Assembly: GCF_024362345.1 (NCBI RefSeq)
Contig: NZ_CP101505.1
Coordinates: 2,625,501-2,689,500 of the forward strand
Reading direction: 5' to 3'
Source: Polaribacter dokdonensis
GTDB taxonomy: Bacteria > Bacteroidota > Bacteroidia > Flavobacteriales > Flavobacteriaceae
Length of the DNA stretch: 64,000 nt
Of the stretch, positions 53,792 through 63,284 are shown piece by piece; positions within the stretch are counted from its first letter, which is position 1; each line of letters begins with the position of its first letter. The notes beneath the pieces were generated by a model. The model ran no database searches. It was given only the letters and a program-made list of their open reading frames with translations, and was not told the origin of the DNA. Both the position numbers and the translations under genes were made by a program.

Positions 53792-55074
53792 TTAGAAAGA
53801 TTGTAGTAATTGTTTTACTATTTGCTTCTGCAAGCTTTATGGCCCAAAGATCTAATTCATCTCCTTACTCATATTTTGGTGTAGGTGAAGAATTTAATAC
53901 AAATACAGTAATTCAAAATTCTATGGGAGGTATTGGTGTTGCATTTAACCATTACAAATATTTAAACTTTACAAACCCAGCAGCTTACGCAAATTTACGT
54001 TACACAACTTATGGTTTTGGGGTGTTAAATAATGATTTAACAGTAAAGACTTCTACTACCAGTCAAAATAGTACTTCAACTAGTATTACTTATGTAGCTT
54101 TAGCAGTTCCAATTGGTCAAAAAGCAGGTTTTTCTATTGGTTTACAACCTTTTTCTTCTGTAGGTTATTCTTTAAATAATGCAGTATTAAATACTGATGG
54201 AAGTACTTCAGAAATAACACTTTATTCAGGTAATGGAGGTATCAATAAGATTTACGGAAGTTTTGGTATTAAGTTATTTAAAGAACTTTCTTTAGGTGTA
54301 GAAGCAGATTTTAGTTTTGGTAGTGTAGAAAATAGCATTATTAATCAAAGAGATAATGTTTCTTTAGCTACTAAATATAATGAAGAAACAGATATTAGAG
54401 GAGGAGCTTTAAAGCTTGGAGCTCAGTATAAAAAAGAATTAAAAAACAACTTAGTTTTAGATTTAGGAGCAACTGTAAAGCTAGCACACGATTTAAATGT
54501 GACAGGTAAAGACTATTTATACTCTTTAACTTTTAGTTCAGGAGGAGGAGAGTCTCCTAGAGATACTTTATCTATTTCAAATATTAATGGTAGTTACACA
54601 ATTCCTATCAAATCTACTTTTGGTGCAGGTATTGGTAAATTAGACAAATGGTATGCAGGAGTTGAGTACGAAAATCAAGATGCTTTTACAACAAATGGCC
54701 TTTTAGCAAATACTAATAATGCATATAAATATGGTAACTCTAACAGATTTTCTGTGGGAGGTTATTACTTACCAAAAATAAATTCAATTTCAAGTTATTG
54801 GAGCAGAGTTACTTATAGAGCTGGTTTGCGTTTTGAAAACACAGGTTTATTAGTAGATGGTACAGGAACTAATACAGATTTTACAGAAATTAAAGACTTT
54901 GGCATATCTTTTGGTCTAGGTTTACCACTAAAGAGATTATCTACAGTTAATGCCGGATTTGAATTTGGTAAAAGAGGAACCACAGCAAATAATTTAATTC
55001 AAGAAAATTATTTTAATTTTAGATTAAGCTTATCTTTGTCTGATACTTGGTTCGTAAAAAGAAGAATAGATTAA
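53788..55074 (+). CDS. Outer-membrane beta-barrel protein, unknown function
   Basis: 428 residues with a signal peptide (1-19, ending SASFMAQ). The opening NSSPYSYFGVGEEFNTNTV and the repeated amphipathic strands rich in Gly, Ser, Asn and aromatic residues suggest a FadL/OmpP1-like barrel, ending in LSLSDTWFVKRRID. It is translationally coupled to coaX and followed 16 bases later by a TPR protein. I recall this gene order from other flavobacteria. The function is unknown; a link to LPS or secretion is conceivable through lptC downstream. Confidence 0.78.
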   Translation: MIRKIVVIVLLFASASFMAQRSNSSPYSYFGVGEEFNTNTVIQNSMGGIGVAFNHYKYLNFTNPAAYANLRYTTYGFGVLNNDLTVKTSTTSQNSTSTSITYVALAVPIGQKAGFSIGLQPFSSVGYSLNNAVLNTDGSTSEITLYSGNGGINKIYGSFGIKLFKELSLGVEADFSFGSVENSIINQRDNVSLATKYNEETDIRGGALKLGAQYKKELKNNLVLDLGATVKLAHDLNVTGKDYLYSLTFSSGGGESPRDTLSISNINGSYTIPIKSTFGAGIGKLDKWYAGVEYENQDAFTTNGLLANTNNAYKYGNSNRFSVGGYYLPKINSISSYWSRVTYRAGLRFENTGLLVDGTGTNTDFTEIKDFGISFGLGLPLKRLSTVNAGFEFGKRGTTANNLIQENYFNFRLSLSLSDTWFVKRRID

Positions 55075-55090
55075 AAATAAAATTATCAAA

Positions 55091-56416
55091 ATGAAGAAAA
55101 TAACGTTTTTACTAGCAGCAACACTATTATTTATCTCTGCTAAAACTAATGGGCAAGATGATGCAAAAAGAGAGTGTCAAATTAAATACAACTTATTTAA
55201 AGGTGATTATACCTCTAAAAAGTACGATGACGCTTTAATCAATTTAAACTATCTATTAGATAATTGCCAAGACTTATCTGTAAGTGTTTATCAATTAGGT
55301 TCTACTATGGCTGAGAAAGGAATTAAAGACCCTGTTTTAGCAAAAAGAATCTATGAACAAAGATTACAATACTTCCCAAAGAAAAACCCAGCTAAAGTAC
55401 ATAGTGATTATGCAACTTATTTAATGAGCAATAAGTTAGCTACAGATGATGAGGTTTTTACCATATTAGAGAAAGCATATAGTATTGACCCAACTAAAAT
55501 GGGAGTTAAAAATTTATACGTTTATTTTCAAGGAGTAACTGATAGAAACAAAGATTCTAATCCACAAAAAGTATTTGATACTTATGATGATGTATTAGAG
55601 AATGTAAATAAAAAGTTAGATAATTATGCTGCACAATTAAGAAAATTAAGTGTAGATACTATCAGAAATAAAAAGAAAATTTATGCTTACACAGTAAACT
55701 CTAAAGCTTTAGGTCAAGTTGAAGGAGGTTTAGATAATATGATTTCTGAAATTGCTACCTGTGAAAGATTAGTGCCTTTATATGAAAGAGATTTCGAAGC
55801 GAATAAATCAAACTCAGTTTGGTTAAGAAGAGCAGTATCTAGAATGTTCGAAAAAGAATGTCAAGATGAGCCAATGTATGAGAAGTTAGCAAAGGCATAT
55901 GCAGAAGCAACTCCATCTCCAGATTCATATACTTTTTATGCTGGTATTTTAGAGAAAAATGGTGATGAAAGTGGAGCAGCAGCAATGAGAGAAAAAGCTT
56001 TTAATTTAGAAACAGACCCTATTAAGAAGGCAAAATATAAATTAAAGTTTGCACAAGCAGCTAAGTCTAGAGGGCAATTATCTAAGGCTAGAAGTTTAGC
56101 AAGAGAAGCAATTAGTTTTAATCCAAATTATGGTAGAGCATATTTATTAATTGGTAGCTTATACCAATCAAGTGTAAATAGTTGTGGAGATGATGAATTT
56201 GAAAAGAGAATGGTGTACGCAGCAGCTTTAAGACAAGCACAAATTGCAGCAAGAGTGGACCCAAGTATCTCTTCTACTGCTTCTAAATACATTAGAAGTT
56301 ATAGAGCAAATTTACCAAGTAAAAAAGTAATCTTTACAAAAGGAGCACAAGTAGGAGCTTCTCATACAATCAAATGTTGGATTGGTGAAACTGTAAAAGT
56401 TGCTTCAAGCGACTAA
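55091..56416 (+). CDS. Exported TPR-repeat protein
   Basis: 441 residues with a signal peptide (1-20, ending AKTNGQ) and TPR-like helical hairpins (YLLDNCQDLSVSVYQLG, AKYKLKFAQAAKSRGQLSKA, NYGRAYLLIGSLYQ). The C terminus closes with a short beta domain holding CWIGETVKVASSD. It is placed between the barrel protein and lptC, with 2 bases before lptC. It may act as a periplasmic scaffold for the barrel protein; inference only. Confidence 0.8.
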   Translation: MKKITFLLAATLLFISAKTNGQDDAKRECQIKYNLFKGDYTSKKYDDALINLNYLLDNCQDLSVSVYQLGSTMAEKGIKDPVLAKRIYEQRLQYFPKKNPAKVHSDYATYLMSNKLATDDEVFTILEKAYSIDPTKMGVKNLYVYFQGVTDRNKDSNPQKVFDTYDDVLENVNKKLDNYAAQLRKLSVDTIRNKKKIYAYTVNSKALGQVEGGLDNMISEIATCERLVPLYERDFEANKSNSVWLRRAVSRMFEKECQDEPMYEKLAKAYAEATPSPDSYTFYAGILEKNGDESGAAAMREKAFNLETDPIKKAKYKLKFAQAAKSRGQLSKARSLAREAISFNPNYGRAYLLIGSLYQSSVNSCGDDEFEKRMVYAAALRQAQIAARVDPSISSTASKYIRSYRANLPSKKVIFTKGAQVGASHTIKCWIGETVKVASSD

Positions 56417-56418
56417 AG

Positions 56419-56985
56419 ATGAAAAACATTTTGAAAATATTTTTAAAAAGTACTACTGTTTGTTTCATAGCAGTAGTACTTTTTTCATGTTCTAACAACA
56501 CCCAAAAAGCTAGAGATTTTTTAGCGGATAAAAATTTACCTGTTGGTACAGCAAAAGATATTTATCATATTTATAAAGATTCTGGTAGAATAACATCTAA
56601 GTTAATTACCAATAAAATGCTAGATTTTAGCAACAGAGAAGCACATCCTTACAGCGAGTTTCCAAATGGTATTAAAATTATCAATTTCGAAAATAAAGGA
56701 GCAGATTCTGTAACTATTATTGGTGATTACGCAATTACGTATTCTAAGACGTCAATTTCTGAAATTAGAGGAAATGTGGTTGTAAAAAACCATACAGATA
56801 AATCTAAACTAGTTACAGAACAGTTGTTTTGGGATGAAAAAACAAAGTATTTTGTTTCAGAAAAACCATTTACCTTAACCAAAGAAAATGATACCATTTT
56901 TGGTATAGGTTTCGAATCTAAAGATGATTTGTCTAAACATCTAGCAAAAAAGACAACAGGAAAATTAGAAACTACAGAAAATTAA
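56419..56985 (+). CDS. lptC: LPS export protein LptC family
   Basis: 188 residues with an N-terminal hydrophobic segment ending in a lipobox-like LFSCSNN (Cys24), then an LptC-type beta jellyroll: GIKIINFENKGADSVTIIGDY, AITYSKTSISEIRGNVVVKN and LVTEQLFWDEKTKYFVSEKPF. LptC bridges the inner-membrane LptBFG transporter and periplasmic LptA. Bacteroidota versions often look like lipoproteins. lptE lies at 14816, in another operon. Confidence 0.88.
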   Translation: MKNILKIFLKSTTVCFIAVVLFSCSNNTQKARDFLADKNLPVGTAKDIYHIYKDSGRITSKLITNKMLDFSNREAHPYSEFPNGIKIINFENKGADSVTIIGDYAITYSKTSISEIRGNVVVKNHTDKSKLVTEQLFWDEKTKYFVSEKPFTLTKENDTIFGIGFESKDDLSKHLAKKTTGKLETTEN

Positions 56986-56988
56986 CCC

Positions 56989-57189
56989 ATGACTAAAATT
57001 TGGAAATTCTTTCAATATGGCTATTTAATGGTCGCTTTTATTTGCTTAGTAGAAGGTATAGTTCGTTTTAATACAGAAAGAACTAGGGCTTATTTGTTTC
57101 TTGGCTTTTCAATTTTTATTACATTAGTGTTCTTCTTTAAGAGACATTTTAGAAAAAAAGTTGAAAAAAGAAATAACCAAAATAAGTAA
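56989..57189 (+). CDS. Small two-helix membrane protein, unknown function
   Basis: 66 residues with two membrane segments (about 9-25 and 34-51; GYLMVAFICLVEGIVRF, AYLFLGFSIFITLVFFF) and a basic tail. It starts 3 bases after lptC and ends 15 before the CorC-type gene, so it is part of the run. I do not recognise a family. Gene status rests on tight packing and clean composition. Confidence 0.7.
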   Translation: MTKIWKFFQYGYLMVAFICLVEGIVRFNTERTRAYLFLGFSIFITLVFFFKRHFRKKVEKRNNQNK

Positions 57190-57204
57190 TACGTATCTTT
57201 TTTA

Positions 57205-58470
57205 ATGGAGGTCGAACTCATTATTATCATTATATCTATTCTATTATCTGCATTTTTTTCAGGTATGGAAATTGCATTTGTTTCCGCAAATAAAATGCAT
57301 ATAGAGTTAGAGAAAAAAAGGGCAGGGTTTATACCAAAAATCTTAACGGTTATTACTCAGAAATCTTCTAAGTTTATTACTACCATGCTTGTTGGTAATA
57401 ATATTTCTTTGGTAATATACAGTTATTATATGGGTAGATTACTCATAAGATTCTTTCCTTTAGAAGGCTTTAATGACTTTTCTATCTTATTGATTCAAAC
57501 AGTAATTTCAACCATTATAATTTTAATAACAGCAGAGTTTTTACCAAAAGCAATTTTTAGAATTTATGCGAACGAAGTTTTAAAGATTTTTGCAATTCCT
57601 GCTTATATTTTTTATTATCTATTTCATTTCTTTTCAGAATTCATAACCCTAATTTCAGATTTTTTTTTACGCGTTTTCTTCAAAACAAATTCAGACGAAC
57701 AGCAAACAGAATTTAGTAAAGAAGAATTAGGTAATTACATAAATGAGCAATTAGAAACTGGTAATGATGATGATGAATTAGACTCAGAAATACAGATTTT
57801 TCAGAATGCTTTAATTTTTCAGAATGTAAAAGCAAGAGAAGTAATGGTGCCTAGAACAGAAATTATTTCTGTAGAAATCCATGAAACCGTAACCAATCTT
57901 AAAAAGCTTTTTATAGAAACAGGTTTGTCTAAAGTATTGGTTTATAAAACCTCTTTAGATGATGTTTTAGGCTATGTAAATGCTTTTGAATTATTCAAAA
58001 AACCCAAAACAATTAAATCTATTTTGTTGCCTTTAGAAATTGTGCCAGAATCAATGATGATAAACGATATTCTAAATACGTTAATGAAAAAAAGAAAAAG
58101 TGTTGCTGTAGTTGTAGATGAATATGGAGGTACTTCTGGTATGATAACTGTTGAAGATATTGTAGAAGAATTGTTTGGAGAAATAGAAGACGAACATGAT
58201 TCTCAAGAGTTTTTAGAAGAGAAGATTAAAAAAGATCAATTTAATTTTTCTGCAAGATTAGAGGTAGATTATTTAAATGAAGAATACGATTTAAATATAC
58301 CAAAATCTGAAGCCTATGAAACCTTAGGTGGTTTTATTATAGAGCATACAGAAAATATTCCAGAAGAGAATGAGTTGGTAGAAATAGATAATTTCGAGAT
58401 TACTATCTTAAAAATTAGCGGAGCAAAAATAGATGAGGTTTCAGTTAAAATTTCTAATCTAGAAGACTAA
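57205..58470 (+). CDS. CorC/CNNM-type membrane protein (hemolysin-like family)
   Basis: 421 residues: DUF21/CNNM membrane domain (about 1-150, four helices, opening with SAFFSGMEIAFVSANKMHIE), two CBS domains (about 205-330; VMVPRTEIISVEI, VAVVVDEYGGTSGMITVEDI) and a C-terminal CorC_HlyC domain (about 345-420). Relatives export or sense Mg/Co; the hemolysin label is historical. GldE of gliding bacteria belongs to the same family, but this gene is not with gldD, so that name is not given. Confidence 0.88.
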   Translation: MEVELIIIIISILLSAFFSGMEIAFVSANKMHIELEKKRAGFIPKILTVITQKSSKFITTMLVGNNISLVIYSYYMGRLLIRFFPLEGFNDFSILLIQTVISTIIILITAEFLPKAIFRIYANEVLKIFAIPAYIFYYLFHFFSEFITLISDFFLRVFFKTNSDEQQTEFSKEELGNYINEQLETGNDDDELDSEIQIFQNALIFQNVKAREVMVPRTEIISVEIHETVTNLKKLFIETGLSKVLVYKTSLDDVLGYVNAFELFKKPKTIKSILLPLEIVPESMMINDILNTLMKKRKSVAVVVDEYGGTSGMITVEDIVEELFGEIEDEHDSQEFLEEKIKKDQFNFSARLEVDYLNEEYDLNIPKSEAYETLGGFIIEHTENIPEENELVEIDNFEITILKISGAKIDEVSVKISNLED

Positions 58471-58535
58471 ATAACCACTTACATTTCTATACATCTAAAA
58501 TTCGCTTAACAACCTACTAATAAGTAGAAATTGGG

Positions 58536-58566
58536 TTGCAATATTAAAACCAAAAATGTATATTCG
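58536..58566 (+). promoter_or_regulatory. Promoter of the PpiD/SurA-like gene (TTG-N20-TATATTCG)
   Basis: TTG at 58536-58538 and TATATTCG at 58559-58566 are 20 bases apart; the box misses TAnnTTTG at one base. It ends 26 bases before the ATG. Confidence 0.5.
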
Positions 58567-58592
58567 CCCACTGAAATTAATTTAAAAATCAT

Positions 58593-60680
58593 ATGGCAGT
58601 TTTATCAAAAATTAGAGAACGTTCAATGTTCTTAATCATCATTATTGGATTAGCACTTTTTGCTTTTGTTTTAGATCCATCAACACTTGGTGATTTTTTC
58701 AATTCTAGTAAAGTAAATGAAGTTGGTGAGGTAGATGGAGAAGCTATTTCTAGACAAGAATTTGCTAATGAATTAGAAAGTTATAAACAACAAACTGGAG
58801 GTAGAGCTTCTGAAATGCAAGCAGCAAAAACTGTTTGGGATAACATCGTTAGAAAAAAAATATACAAGAGCCAATTAAATGAGGCTGGTATTACTATTGG
58901 TGAAGCAGATGTTTGGAACGAGGTTGTAAATGCACCTTTTGTACAAAACAATCCTCAATACCAGAATGAAGTTGGTTTGTTTGATGAAAATAAATTCAAG
59001 CAGTTTTTAGCAGATACTAAAGAAAATAATGAGCAATTATGGGCTCAATGGTCTTCTTATATGAATCAGGTTAGAGACAATGCAGAAACAAATACGTTTA
59101 ACAACTTAGTAACTGCTGGTTTAGGAGCATCTTTGAAAGAAGGTGAAATGCAATATTTAGTAGACAATACTAAATTGAATGGGCAATTTGTTTATGTTCC
59201 TTACACTTCTATTGCAGATAGTTTAGTAAAATTAAAGAAGTCAGAAGTTGAAGCATACATCCAAGATCATAAAGATCAATTTCAAGTTGAAGCATCTAGA
59301 GATATTTCTTATGTTAAGTTTGATATTGCTGCTACTCCAGAAGATGAGCAAGCAATTATGTTAGATGTAGCTAGTTTAAAAGAAGATTTTAAAACTACAG
59401 ATAACGATGTTTTGTTCTTGTCAGAAAATGATTCAGATACAGGTTTAAACTCAGGTTATATTTTTAAGAGTAATGTAAACACCCTTATTGCAGATGATTT
59501 ATTTGCTGCAAATGAAGGTGATGTTGTAGGGCCGTATAAAGACTTAGATGCAATTAAATTATCTAAAATTACAGAGGTAGTTCAAATGCCAGATTCTGTA
59601 AAATCTAGTCATATTTTAATTCCGTTTGTTGGTGCTCAAAGAGTAGCTGCAGATGTAACTAGAACAGAAGAAGAAGCAAAACAATTAGCTGATAGTCTTT
59701 TAACAGTTGTAAAAAGAAGAAAAAGCAAATTTGCTGAGTTAGCTAAGGAATTTTCATCAGACCAAGGTTCTGCAGAGAAAGGTGGAGAATACGATTGGTA
59801 TAATTACAATAGAATGACTCCTGCTTACAGAGATTTTACTTTTGAAGGTAAAGTAGGTGAAATGGAAGTTGTAAAATCACCTTTTGGATTCCATGTAATT
59901 AAAATTGATGATCAAAAAAATAAGCAGAAAGTTGTAAAGTTAGCAACATTTACTAAAAATATTGTTGCTTCTGAAGAAACTGAAAATGCTGTATTTAGAC
60001 AAGCAGAAGAGTTTGCTTTAGCAGTATCTAAAGAAAATAACTTCTTTGATGCTGCAAAAGAAATGAATTATAACCCAAAACCAGCTGTTGGTTTAAAAGT
60101 TTTAGATGAAAACGTACCAGGAATTGGGAATCAAAGACAAATTGTTAGCTGGGCTTTTAATAATGAAACAGAAGTAAATGCTTTTAAACGTTTCGATTTA
60201 GAAGGTAGTCATGTAGTAGCATTTGTAACAGGTATAGAAGAAGAGGGTTTAATGTCTGTAAATAAAGCTACAAGTAGAGTAAGGCCAATCTTAATGAATG
60301 AGAAGAAAGCAGCATTAATTGCTGAAAAATTCAACGGTTCTGATTTACCAGAAATAGCAAAAGCTACAAGCACTAGTTTAAGAACTGCAAGTAACATCAC
60401 TTTAAAAAGTCCTACTTTATCAGGAGTTGGTGTAGAGCCAAAAATTGTTGGAGCAATGTTTAATGCAGAAATAGGTAAACTATACAACAAGATAGAAGGT
60501 AATAGAGGTGTATTTGCTTTTAAATTAACTAGCAAAGAAGAGCCAACTGCTTTACCTAACTATGATGCAAGCAGAAAGCGAATTGCTGAAGCTAGAAAAA
60601 GACAAACATTTAAAATGTATGAAGCAATTAAAAAAGCTTCAGATGTAGAAGATAATAGAGCTTTTATGTACAGTAACTAA
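58593..60680 (+). CDS. PpiD/SurA-like peptidyl-prolyl isomerase
   Basis: 695 residues. An N-terminal membrane helix (about 10-28; MFLIIIIGLALFAFVL) anchors a SurA_N-like chaperone domain (about 35-230) and a parvulin (PPIC) domain (about 335-445; SSHILIPFVGAQR, FAELAKEFSSDQGSAEKGG, SPFGFHVIKID), followed by a second SurA-like helical part. It assists folding of outer-membrane and secreted proteins in the periplasm. It has its own promoter 122 bases after the CorC-type gene, and a strong terminator after it. Confidence 0.93.
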   Translation: MAVLSKIRERSMFLIIIIGLALFAFVLDPSTLGDFFNSSKVNEVGEVDGEAISRQEFANELESYKQQTGGRASEMQAAKTVWDNIVRKKIYKSQLNEAGITIGEADVWNEVVNAPFVQNNPQYQNEVGLFDENKFKQFLADTKENNEQLWAQWSSYMNQVRDNAETNTFNNLVTAGLGASLKEGEMQYLVDNTKLNGQFVYVPYTSIADSLVKLKKSEVEAYIQDHKDQFQVEASRDISYVKFDIAATPEDEQAIMLDVASLKEDFKTTDNDVLFLSENDSDTGLNSGYIFKSNVNTLIADDLFAANEGDVVGPYKDLDAIKLSKITEVVQMPDSVKSSHILIPFVGAQRVAADVTRTEEEAKQLADSLLTVVKRRKSKFAELAKEFSSDQGSAEKGGEYDWYNYNRMTPAYRDFTFEGKVGEMEVVKSPFGFHVIKIDDQKNKQKVVKLATFTKNIVASEETENAVFRQAEEFALAVSKENNFFDAAKEMNYNPKPAVGLKVLDENVPGIGNQRQIVSWAFNNETEVNAFKRFDLEGSHVVAFVTGIEEEGLMSVNKATSRVRPILMNEKKAALIAEKFNGSDLPEIAKATSTSLRTASNITLKSPTLSGVGVEPKIVGAMFNAEIGKLYNKIEGNRGVFAFKLTSKEEPTALPNYDASRKRIAEARKRQTFKMYEAIKKASDVEDNRAFMYSN

Positions 60681-60702
60681 TAAAGGCTAAAAGTTATAAA
60701 AG

Positions 60703-60738
60703 AAAATCCGTTCATTTCAGTGAACGGATTTTTTTTTG
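60703..60738 (+). terminator. Intrinsic terminator after the PpiD/SurA-like gene
   Basis: Stem AAAATCCGTTCA / TGAACGGATTTT with loop TTTCAG and a long T run. Confidence 0.9.
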
Positions 60739-60775
60739 CTTAACTATTTTAGAAAAATTTATATAATTATAAGAT

Positions 60776-60809
60776 AAAAAAAGCCTTTTTGAGAAATCAA
60801 AAAGGCTTT
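60776..60809 (-). terminator. Intrinsic terminator after rho
   Basis: A perfect stem AAAGCCTTTTTGA / TCAAAAAGGCTTT with loop GAAA (GNRA-like in the plus sense), T run on the minus strand, 23 bases past the rho stop. Confidence 0.88.
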
Positions 60810-60831
60810 ATACATTTTACGCTAAATGGGC

Positions 60832-62490
60832 TTACCCATTCATAGAGATTAAAAACTCATCATTATTTTTAGAGAACTTAATTCTTTCATTAATAAATTC
60901 CATTGCTTCTATAGGGTTCATATCAGCTAAATACTTACGTAAAACCCACATTCTTTGTACTGTTTTATCGTCTAATAATAAATCATCACGTCTTGTAGAA
61001 GATTTAATTAAATCAATTGCAGGATAAATACGTCTGTTAGAAATATTTCTATCTAACTGAAGCTCCATGTTTCCTGTACCTTTAAATTCTTCGAAGATTA
61101 CTTCATCCATCTTAGAACCCGTTTCTGTAAGTGCAGTTGCAATAATGGTTAAAGAACCACCATTTTCTATATTTCTTGCAGCACCAAAGAAACGTTTTGG
61201 TTTATGTAAGGCATTTGCATCTATACCACCAGAAAGTATTTTACCTGAAGCTGGTGCAACAGTATTGTAAGCTCTTGCTAAACGTGTAATAGAGTCTAGT
61301 AGAATAACAACATCATGTCCACATTCTACCAAACGTTTTGCTTTTTCTAAAACAATGTTTGCAACACGTACATGCTTGTCTGCAGGTTCATCAAATGTAG
61401 AAGCAACAACTTCTCCACGAACACTTCTCTGCATATCTGTAACTTCTTCAGGTCTTTCATCTATCAATAATACAATTTGATAAACTTCAGGATGATTAGC
61501 AGCAATTGCGTTAGCCACATCTTTCAATAACATGGTTTTACCCGTTTTTGGCTGTGCTACAATCATACCTCTTTGACCTTTTCCAATAGGAGAAAATAAG
61601 TCGATAATTCTTGTAGATAAAGAAGAACCTTTTTCTGCTAAATTGAATTTTTCTTGAGGAAACAATGGGGTTAAATGCTCAAAAGAAACTCTGTCTCTTA
61701 CCACATTTGGGTTTAAACCATTAATTTTTGATACTCTAATTAAAGGAAAATATTTTTCACCTTCCTTTGGTGGCCTTACATTACCTCTTACAGTATCTCC
61801 AGTTTTTAAACCAAATAATTTAATTTGTGATTGAGATACATAAATATCATCAGGAGATGATAAGTAATTATAATCTGAAGAACGTAAAAATCCATAACCA
61901 TCAGGCATCATTTCTAAAACACCTTCACTTTCAATTATACCATCAAATTCAAAATCAGGATCTCTATATCTGTTGCCAGATTTATTATGATTTCTGTTAG
62001 AGTTGTTTTTGTCTCTATTCTGATTTTTGTTATTCTTTTGATTGTTATTGTTTCTTTGCTGATTGTTGTTGTTTCTTTGTTGATTCTTATGAACAGGTTT
62101 CTGCTCTTTATCTTTAGAATCTACTTTTTTCTCAGCAGGTTTACTTTTAGCAGGAGCAGTTTTGTCTGCTGCTTGAGAACTTTCTTTTTTTACCTCATTT
62201 TTAGGAGCTGTTTTAGCTTCATTTTTAGGTTCAGAAGTTTCCTTAGTTTCTTGAGTAGGTTTAGCAGGTGCTTTTTTAACCACTCTTTTTCTTTTAGGCT
62301 TTTCTGCTTTTGTAGTTTCTTCTGTGTTTTCTGTTTTTTTAGCTGAAGCAGGGTTGGCTGCTTGTGTATCTAGTATTTGGTATACTAAATCTAATTTTTT
62401 AAGTTGACTTGTTTTGGTAAGACCAATAGTCTTTGCAATTTTCTGCAGATCTGCAAGAGTTTTTGCTTTCAGTTCAGAAATTTCGAACAT
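60832..62490 (-). CDS. rho: Transcription termination factor Rho, with Asn/Arg-rich insertion
   Basis: 552 residues. An N-terminal Rho_N helical part (1-42), then a long disordered insertion (about 46-178): first Lys/Glu/Ala-rich, then Asn/Gln/Arg-rich (135-174). Next the RNA-binding OB domain (about 185-255; [20 protein letters not shown]), and the RecA-type motor with Walker [14 protein letters not shown] and Walker [19 protein letters not shown]. It ends RNA synthesis by pulling on the transcript. The insertion is typical of Bacteroidota. TATATTTG at 62611-62618 implies a leader of about 115 bases with a hairpin. Confidence 0.97.
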   Translation of the reverse strand: MFEISELKAKTLADLQKIAKTIGLTKTSQLKKLDLVYQILDTQAANPASAKKTENTEETTKAEKPKRKRVVKKAPAKPTQETKETSEPKNEAKTAPKNEVKKESSQAADKTAPAKSKPAEKKVDSKDKEQKPVHKNQQRNNNNQQRNNNNQKNNKNQNRDKNNSNRNHNKSGNRYRDPDFEFDGIIESEGVLEMMPDGYGFLRSSDYNYLSSPDDIYVSQSQIKLFGLKTGDTVRGNVRPPKEGEKYFPLIRVSKINGLNPNVVRDRVSFEHLTPLFPQEKFNLAEKGSSLSTRIIDLFSPIGKGQRGMIVAQPKTGKTMLLKDVANAIAANHPEVYQIVLLIDERPEEVTDMQRSVRGEVVASTFDEPADKHVRVANIVLEKAKRLVECGHDVVILLDSITRLARAYNTVAPASGKILSGGIDANALHKPKRFFGAARNIENGGSLTIIATALTETGSKMDEVIFEEFKGTGNMELQLDRNISNRRIYPAIDLIKSSTRRDDLLLDDKTVQRMWVLRKYLADMNPIEAMEFINERIKFSKNNDEFLISMNG

Positions 62491-62515
62491 TTATATGATG
62501 ATTAAGTTATAATGG

Positions 62516-62533
62516 ATCTTAAAATTTTAAGAT
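62516..62533. promoter_or_regulatory. 18-base perfect palindrome in the rho leader
   Basis: ATCTTAAAATTTTAAGAT lies 26 bases upstream of the rho start and would be in its 5' leader. It is followed on the plus strand by seven T bases, so in that sense it looks like a terminator. On the rho strand it follows an A run. Confidence 0.45.
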
Positions 62534-62610
62534 TTTTTTAAAAATTATTTTTGATTTTCTATCAATTGTATATAGTACTATACAATCTATTTTGTGCGGT
62601 TATTATATTA

Positions 62611-62618
62611 CAAATATA
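62611..62618 (-). promoter_or_regulatory. Candidate -7 box of rho
   Basis: TATATTTG on the minus strand fits TAnnTTTG, about 120 bases before the rho start. No clear TTG partner. Confidence 0.4.
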
Positions 62619-62665
62619 TACTTTTTTTTTCACTTGTAAGTTTTTCTTTTTTTAAAAAGAAATTC

Positions 62666-62673
62666 TATTTTTG
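62666..62673 (+). promoter_or_regulatory. Candidate -7 box of the DUF4293 gene
   Basis: TATTTTTG fits TAnnTTTG, 17 bases before the ATG at 62691. No TTG at 17-23 bases. Confidence 0.4.
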
Positions 62674-62690
62674 CAATTCAACAATTAAGA

Positions 62691-63122
62691 ATGATTCAAA
62701 GAATTCAAAGCATCTATTTATTTTTGGCCTCTATAGTTTCTGGAGGTTTAATTTTTGTATTTAATTTATGGAATACAATTAAAGAAAAAATTTTTGTTGT
62801 AGATTTGTTTTCAAGAGAGGCTATTACTGTTAAAGTAATTCCTTTTATGTTCTTAGCGTCTGCAATCTTATCATTGGTTGCAATATTTTTATTTAAAAAT
62901 AGAAAATTACAATTTGTAATTGGGCGTATTATAATTTTGATAAACCTTTTTTTATTAGGCTTATTGATTTATTTATCTCTAAATTTATCTGGAGAAACAA
63001 ATGTTTCTGAGAAAGGTATTGGGATGTTCCTACCGATTTTGGTTGTTTTGCTTATTGTTTTGGCAAATAAGGCTATTAAAAAGGATGAAGATCTTGTGAA
63101 ATCTGTAGATAGATTACGATAA
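62691..63122 (+). CDS. DUF4293 membrane protein
   Basis: 143 residues with four membrane helices (about 7-27, 50-70, 80-100, 110-128). The start MIQRIQSIYLFLASIVSGGL is characteristic of DUF4293, a Bacteroidota family of unknown function that is commonly a neighbour of rho. It is divergent from rho and ends before a strong terminator. Confidence 0.88.
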   Translation: MIQRIQSIYLFLASIVSGGLIFVFNLWNTIKEKIFVVDLFSREAITVKVIPFMFLASAILSLVAIFLFKNRKLQFVIGRIIILINLFLLGLLIYLSLNLSGETNVSEKGIGMFLPILVVLLIVLANKAIKKDEDLVKSVDRLR

Positions 63123-63148
63123 TTCTAATAGGTAGTATATTTAGTGCG

Positions 63149-63179
63149 AAAAAAACCGAGATTTATTTCTCGGTTTTTT
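63149..63179 (+). terminator. Intrinsic terminator after the DUF4293 gene
   Basis: Stem AAAACCGAGA / TCTCGGTTTT with a 6-base loop and a T run. Confidence 0.88.
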
Positions 63180-63284
63180 GCATTTTAGACCTCTAGTTAT
63201 TTTATCATATTAAAATATCCTTCTATCTTTATCGAAAATTAAGTTAAAATTAAAGGGCTGATTATCAGTTTTTTAAATATTTGA

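Noticed and set aside
57205..58470. Naming the CorC-type gene gldE
   Set aside because: GldE is in the same family, but gldD is not adjacent and the family has several copies per genome, so the name is not supported.
62041..62082. Short tandem repeat considered as a CRISPR-like array
   Set aside because: The two 21-base units have no spacers and lie in frame inside rho, encoding Asn/Gln/Arg repeats.
61987..62346. A 119-codon plus-strand open frame rich in Phe, Leu and Ser
   Set aside because: It is the antisense shadow of the Lys/Asn-rich, stop-free insertion of rho; composition is not that of a real protein and it has no promoter.
62516..62540. Plus-strand intrinsic terminator (palindrome followed by seven T bases)
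   Set aside because: No plus-strand gene ends upstream of it; the stem is all A/T pairs but two, so a leader structure of rho or chance is more likely.
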